Source: Vulcanimicrobiota bacterium
GTDB lineage: Bacteria; Eremiobacterota; Eremiobacteria; Baltobacterales; Baltobacteraceae
Direction of reading: 5' to 3'
Assembly (NCBI GenBank): GCA_028287545.1
Contig: JAQBPL010000253.1
Location: 1 to 6,601 of the forward strand
Length of the DNA: 6,601 nucleotides
The notes below the pieces were generated by a model. It ran no database searches and was not told the origin of the DNA. It worked only from the letters and a program-made list of their open reading frames with translations. The translations under genes and the position numbers were made by a program. The first letter of the stretch is position 1. The number at the start of each line of letters is the position of its first letter. This document shows positions 3,961-6,601 of the stretch, one piece after another.

Positions 3961-4668
3961 TCAGCCGCCGAGATAGGCGGCGACGACGTCGCGATGCGTC
4001 GCGAGCTCGGCGCCGGTGCCGGAGAGAACGACGCGTCCGCGTTCCATGACGTACGCGGTATCGGCGAGCGCGAGCGCGCGCCGGGCGTTCTGCTCGACGA
4101 GCAAGATTGGCGTGCCGCGCGCGCGCTCGTCGGCGACGATCGCGAAGATTTCGTCGACCAGTTTCGGCGCGAGGCCCATCGACGGCTCGTCGAGCAGCAG
4201 TGCGCGCGGATCGATCGCCAGGGCGCGCGCGATCGCGAGCATCTGCTGTTCTCCGCCGGAGAGGGAACCGGCCGGCACGTTGCGCCGCGTCCGCAAGATC
4301 GGAAAGCGGTCGAAGAGTCCGGCGATCCGCGCGTAGCCGGCAGCGCCGCGCACGGCGGCGGCGACTTGCAGATTCTCCTCGACGCTCATCGACGGGAGCA
4401 TGCGGCGCCCTTCCGGCACCAGGACCAGTCCGCGCTTCACCAACGCGTGCGAGGGCATCCGGGTGACGTCGCGGCCGTCGAAGTGCACCGTGCCGCCGCG
4501 GGTCGGGATGGCGCCGGCCAGCGCCATCAGCAGCGTGGTCTTGCCGGCGCCGTTGGCGCCGACGATCGCGCAGAGCGTCCCCTCGGCGAGCGCGATCGAG
4601 ACGTCGTGCAGGATCTCGATGTTGCCGTACCCGGCGCGCAGGGCGGAGACCGCGAGGATCGGCGTCAC
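3961..4668 (-). CDS. livF: LivF-type ATP-binding subunit of the branched-chain amino acid type ABC importer
   Basis: This cytoplasmic ATPase (235 residues, normal for LivF) powers uptake together with LivG. Visible motifs: Walker A GANGAGKTT (37-45), the LivF-typical VPEGRR in the Q-loop position (84-89), signature LSGGEQQ (136-142), Walker B ALLLDEP (156-162), and VEQN (191-194) where other ABC proteins have the H-loop histidine, a normal LivF feature. The start is GTG at 4668. Its GTGA overlaps the livG stop codon, and GGAG lies 8 bases upstream, so translation is probably coupled to livG. It is the last gene of the operon; no clear terminator follows, and the DnaA-box-like sites of RNA D begin about 40 bp beyond the stop. 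Confidence 0.95.
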   Translation of the reverse strand: MTPILAVSALRAGYGNIEILHDVSIALAEGTLCAIVGANGAGKTTLLMALAGAIPTRGGTVHFDGRDVTRMPSHALVKRGLVLVPEGRRMLPSMSVEENLQVAAAVRGAAGYARIAGLFDRFPILRTRRNVPAGSLSGGEQQMLAIARALAIDPRALLLDEPSMGLAPKLVDEIFAIVADERARGTPILLVEQNARRALALADTAYVMERGRVVLSGTGAELATHRDVVAAYLGG

Positions 4669-5387
4669 GAGAGCGTCTCCGCGCCGGTGCCGAGATAGGC
4701 TTCGACGACGACCGGATCGCGGCCGACTTCAGCCGGCGTGCCGCGCGCGATCACCTCGCCGAAATTGAGCACGACGACGTCGTCGCAGGCGGCCCGCACG
4801 AGGGTCATGTCGTGCTCGATCAGCAGCACGCCGATCCCCTCGGCGGCGATCGCGCGGATCGTTTCGACGAGGCGTCCGGTTTCGGAGGGGTTCATCCCCG
4901 CGGCGGGTTCGTCGAGCATGATGACGCGCGGGGAAGCCGCCAGCGCCCGGCCGATCTCGAGCCGCCGCTGGTCGCCGTACGGAAGGGAGCTGGCCGCCGC
5001 GGCGAGGTCGGCACCGGCGATCCCCGCGCGTTGCAAGAGACGCAGCAGTTCGGCCGTGGTCGGCCGGCCCGGGCGTGCGTACGCGCCGGCAGCCAGGTTC
5101 CCGCGCACGTCCAGGGCGCCGAAGAGCCGGATGTTCTGGTAGGTCCGCGCGATGCCGGCGCGCGCGATGCGGTGCGGCGGCAGGCCGTCGACGCGCGCGC
5201 CGTCCAGCGTGATGCTCCCGCTCGCGAGCGGGGCGAGGCCGGTGGTCGCATTGACGAGCGTGGTCTTCCCCGCGCCGTTGGGGCCGATCAGACCCAGCAC
5301 GCGGCTGGGTTCGATCGTCAGCGAGACGCCGCGCAACGCGTCGACCCCGCCGTAGCGGACGCCGACGCCCTCGAGCGAGAGGCTCAT
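4665..5387 (-). CDS. livG: LivG-type ATP-binding subunit of the branched-chain amino acid type ABC importer
   Basis: Partner ATPase of LivF, 240 residues and slightly shorter than the ~255 of E. coli LivG, mainly in the helical subdomain (~90-130). Motifs: Walker A GPNGAGKTT (35-43), Q-loop TYQN with Gln84, the LivG-type signature LPYGDQRRLEIGRAL (135-149), Walker B RVIMLDEP (154-161), AAGMNP after it, and H-loop IEHDM with His192. All catalytic positions are intact. ATG 5387 is 13 bases after the livM stop and has no strong ribosome binding site, so coupling to livM translation is likely. It overlaps livF by 4 bases. Confidence 0.95.
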   Translation of the reverse strand: MSLSLEGVGVRYGGVDALRGVSLTIEPSRVLGLIGPNGAGKTTLVNATTGLAPLASGSITLDGARVDGLPPHRIARAGIARTYQNIRLFGALDVRGNLAAGAYARPGRPTTAELLRLLQRAGIAGADLAAAASSLPYGDQRRLEIGRALAASPRVIMLDEPAAGMNPSETGRLVETIRAIAAEGIGVLLIEHDMTLVRAACDDVVVLNFGEVIARGTPAEVGRDPVVVEAYLGTGAETLS

Positions 5388-5400
5388 CGCGCCGCGCTCA

Positions 5401-6249
5401 TCAGCGGACGCGGATCGCGCCGCGCCGCCACAGCGACGAGAGGCCGCCCGGAGCGAACAGGATGACGAGCAGCAGGATCACGCCGTTCGTGACCTCGCGC
5501 CAGTCGGAGAGGAAGCGAATCGCTTCGGGCAAGATCGAGAGGAGCGCCGCGCCGATGACCGCGCCGAGCGGGCTGGTCACGCCGCCGATCACGCACCACA
5601 CCAGGATCTGTTCCATCCGCGGAAAGCCGAAGTCGGTCGGGGTGAGGAAGAAGGAGGCGTGCGCGTACAGCGCGCCGCCGAGCCCCGCGATCGCGCCGCC
5701 TAGCGCAAGCGAGAGCAGGCGCACCATGCCGACGTCGACGCCGACGCCGCGCGCCGCGTGCTCGTCCTCGCGCACCAGCGTCACCGCCAGGGCGAACTTC
5801 GTGCGCGAGAGCGCGAACAGCACCAGAGCTACGATGGCGAGCGACCCGTAGATGACGGGCGTCGTCGCGTCGTTGGGTATGCCGCTGAGACCCTCGGCGC
5901 CGCCCGTGATGCGCAGGTTGTTGGCGAACACGCGGACGATCTCGCCGAAGCCGATCGTCGCGATTGCCAGAAAGACGCCGCGCAGCCGGCGCACGGGCAG
6001 CGCCAACAGCGCCGCGACGACGGTCGAGACGAGCATCGCCGCGAGGATCGTGGCGATCAGCGGCCAGTGCGCCTGCATCGCGAGAATCGCGGAGACGTAC
6101 GCCGCGATCCCCATGAACGCGGCCTGCGCCAGCGCCAGTTGTCCGGCTTGGAGCGAGACCGAGAGCGAGAGGGCCAGCAGCGCGTTCACGCCGATCTGAT
6201 CGATCAGCCGCGAGTGTTTGGCGTAGAAGTCGATCAGCGCGCTCGGCAC
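5401..6249 (-). CDS. livM: LivM-type permease subunit of the branched-chain amino acid type ABC importer
   Basis: Integral inner-membrane channel subunit that pairs with LivH. I chose GTG 6249, giving 282 residues: it lies 2 bases after the livH stop and directly precedes the conserved N-terminus. A longer frame open to 6345 would overlap livH by ~94 bases with an Arg-rich extension unlike LivM. Hydrophobic segments fall near residues 19-33, 37-58, 64-84, 92-110, 131-147 and 178-195, with more toward the C-terminus. Family signatures include AGQLALAQAAFMGIAAY (35-51), ITGGAEGLSGIP (114-125) and the cytoplasmic REDEHAARGVGVD loop (160-172) that docks on the ATPases. The C-terminus (VTNGVILLLVILFAPGGL) is also typical. 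The ribosome binding site is weak (AGG only), consistent with coupling to livH. Confidence 0.92.
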   Translation of the reverse strand: MPSALIDFYAKHSRLIDQIGVNALLALSLSVSLQAGQLALAQAAFMGIAAYVSAILAMQAHWPLIATILAAMLVSTVVAALLALPVRRLRGVFLAIATIGFGEIVRVFANNLRITGGAEGLSGIPNDATTPVIYGSLAIVALVLFALSRTKFALAVTLVREDEHAARGVGVDVGMVRLLSLALGGAIAGLGGALYAHASFFLTPTDFGFPRMEQILVWCVIGGVTSPLGAVIGAALLSILPEAIRFLSDWREVTNGVILLLVILFAPGGLSSLWRRGAIRVR

Positions 6250-6251
6250 GG

Positions 6252-6601
6252 TCAGGCCTGGCGCAGCGCGCGTTTGCCGAACAGGCCGGTCGGCCGCGCG
6301 ACGAGCAGCACGAACATCACGCCGAACACGAGCGCGTCGCGCCACGGCGAGAGGCCGTACGCGACCGCGAATGTCTCGACGGCGCCCAAGATGAAGCCGC
6401 CGATGACGGCGCCGGTGATACTGCCCATCCCGCCCAAGATGATCACGGCCAGACCTTTGAGCTCGATGGGCCCGCCCATGTCGAGCGTGACGCTGTTGTA
6501 CTCGAGACCGGTGAGGATGCCGGCCGCGCCGCCGAGCGACGACGCGATGAAGAACGTCGCGGCGATCGTTTTCTCGAGGTCGACGCCGAGCAGCGCGGCG
6601 G
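6252..6601 (-). CDS. livH: LivH-type permease subunit, C-terminal part
   Basis: The gene enters from the right edge; 115 C-terminal codons are visible in frame from 6599. The fragment has the LivH hallmarks: AALLGVDLEKTIAATFFIAS, then AAGILTGLEYNSV, the GLAVIILGGMGSITGAVIGG motif, and LLVARPTGLFGKR at the C-terminal end, where the family commonly reads RP.GLFG. It forms the channel with LivM and is the most upstream gene of the operon visible here, so the promoter lies outside the window. The start is missing, so total length is unknown. An internal ATG at 6479 should not be taken as the start because the homology continues without break to the window edge. Confidence 0.92.
   Translation of the reverse strand, partial: AALLGVDLEKTIAATFFIASSLGGAAGILTGLEYNSVTLDMGGPIELKGLAVIILGGMGSITGAVIGGFILGAVETFAVAYGLSPWRDALVFGVMFVLLVARPTGLFGKRALRQA

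Noticed and set aside
3460..4698. A 412-codon open frame on the plus strand
   Set aside because: Its second half is antisense to livF, which has all ABC ATPase motifs; its first half crosses the foldback element and RNA D.
6250..6345. Longer livM start at 6345
   Set aside because: The extension overlaps livH out of frame and is Arg-rich; GTG 6249, two bases after the livH stop, gives a normal LivM N-terminus.

Overview
The window is high-GC bacterial DNA (roughly two thirds G+C by eye). It carries parts of a branched-chain amino acid type (Liv/HAAT) ABC importer on the minus strand, two plus-strand genes, and about 2 kb of repeat-rich non-coding DNA. The substrate-binding protein has a Tat-like export signal with no lipobox cysteine, which favours a diderm (Gram-negative type) cell. 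I cannot place the phylum from the sequence.

Layout. 1-274 (minus): N-terminal part of a LivK-like periplasmic substrate-binding protein. 275-364: a short divergent intergenic region with a perfect 7-bp dyad. 365-1360 (plus): a WYL-domain transcriptional regulator. 1475-1990 (plus): a small exported histidine-rich protein of unknown function. 1991-3960: no protein gene, but highly organised repeats. 3961-6601 (minus): livF, livG, livM and the 3' part of livH, packed as an operon transcribed leftwards.

The non-coding region is the most interesting part. It holds four diverged copies of one module, all facing left. Each copy has, in minus-strand order: three DnaA-box-like sites at fixed spacing; a promoter-like pair (TTGCnn, 17-18 bp, TAnnnT); about 23 nt to a GC-rich hairpin; a variable stretch; a small hairpin that has a GNRA loop in three of the four copies; a third helix; and a terminator-like hairpin about 190-200 nt after the predicted start. 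Several stems change sequence between copies while keeping their pairing. I read this as a tandem family of four small structured RNA genes (here called A-D), not described to my knowledge. Separately, two oppositely oriented foldback elements (2027-2181 and 3456-3603) share an ~82-nt core but have different 33-36 bp arms that pair within each copy. Short palindromic repeats (CCCTT...AGGG type) are also present.

How the parts may work together. LivH and LivM form the membrane channel, LivG and LivF are its ATPases, and a LivK-type protein delivers the ligand. The binding-protein gene here is separated from livHMGF by ~3.7 kb and has its own divergent regulator, so it may be controlled separately. 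Any link between the small RNAs and the transporter is unproven, although RNA D would start only ~125 nt past the livF stop codon.
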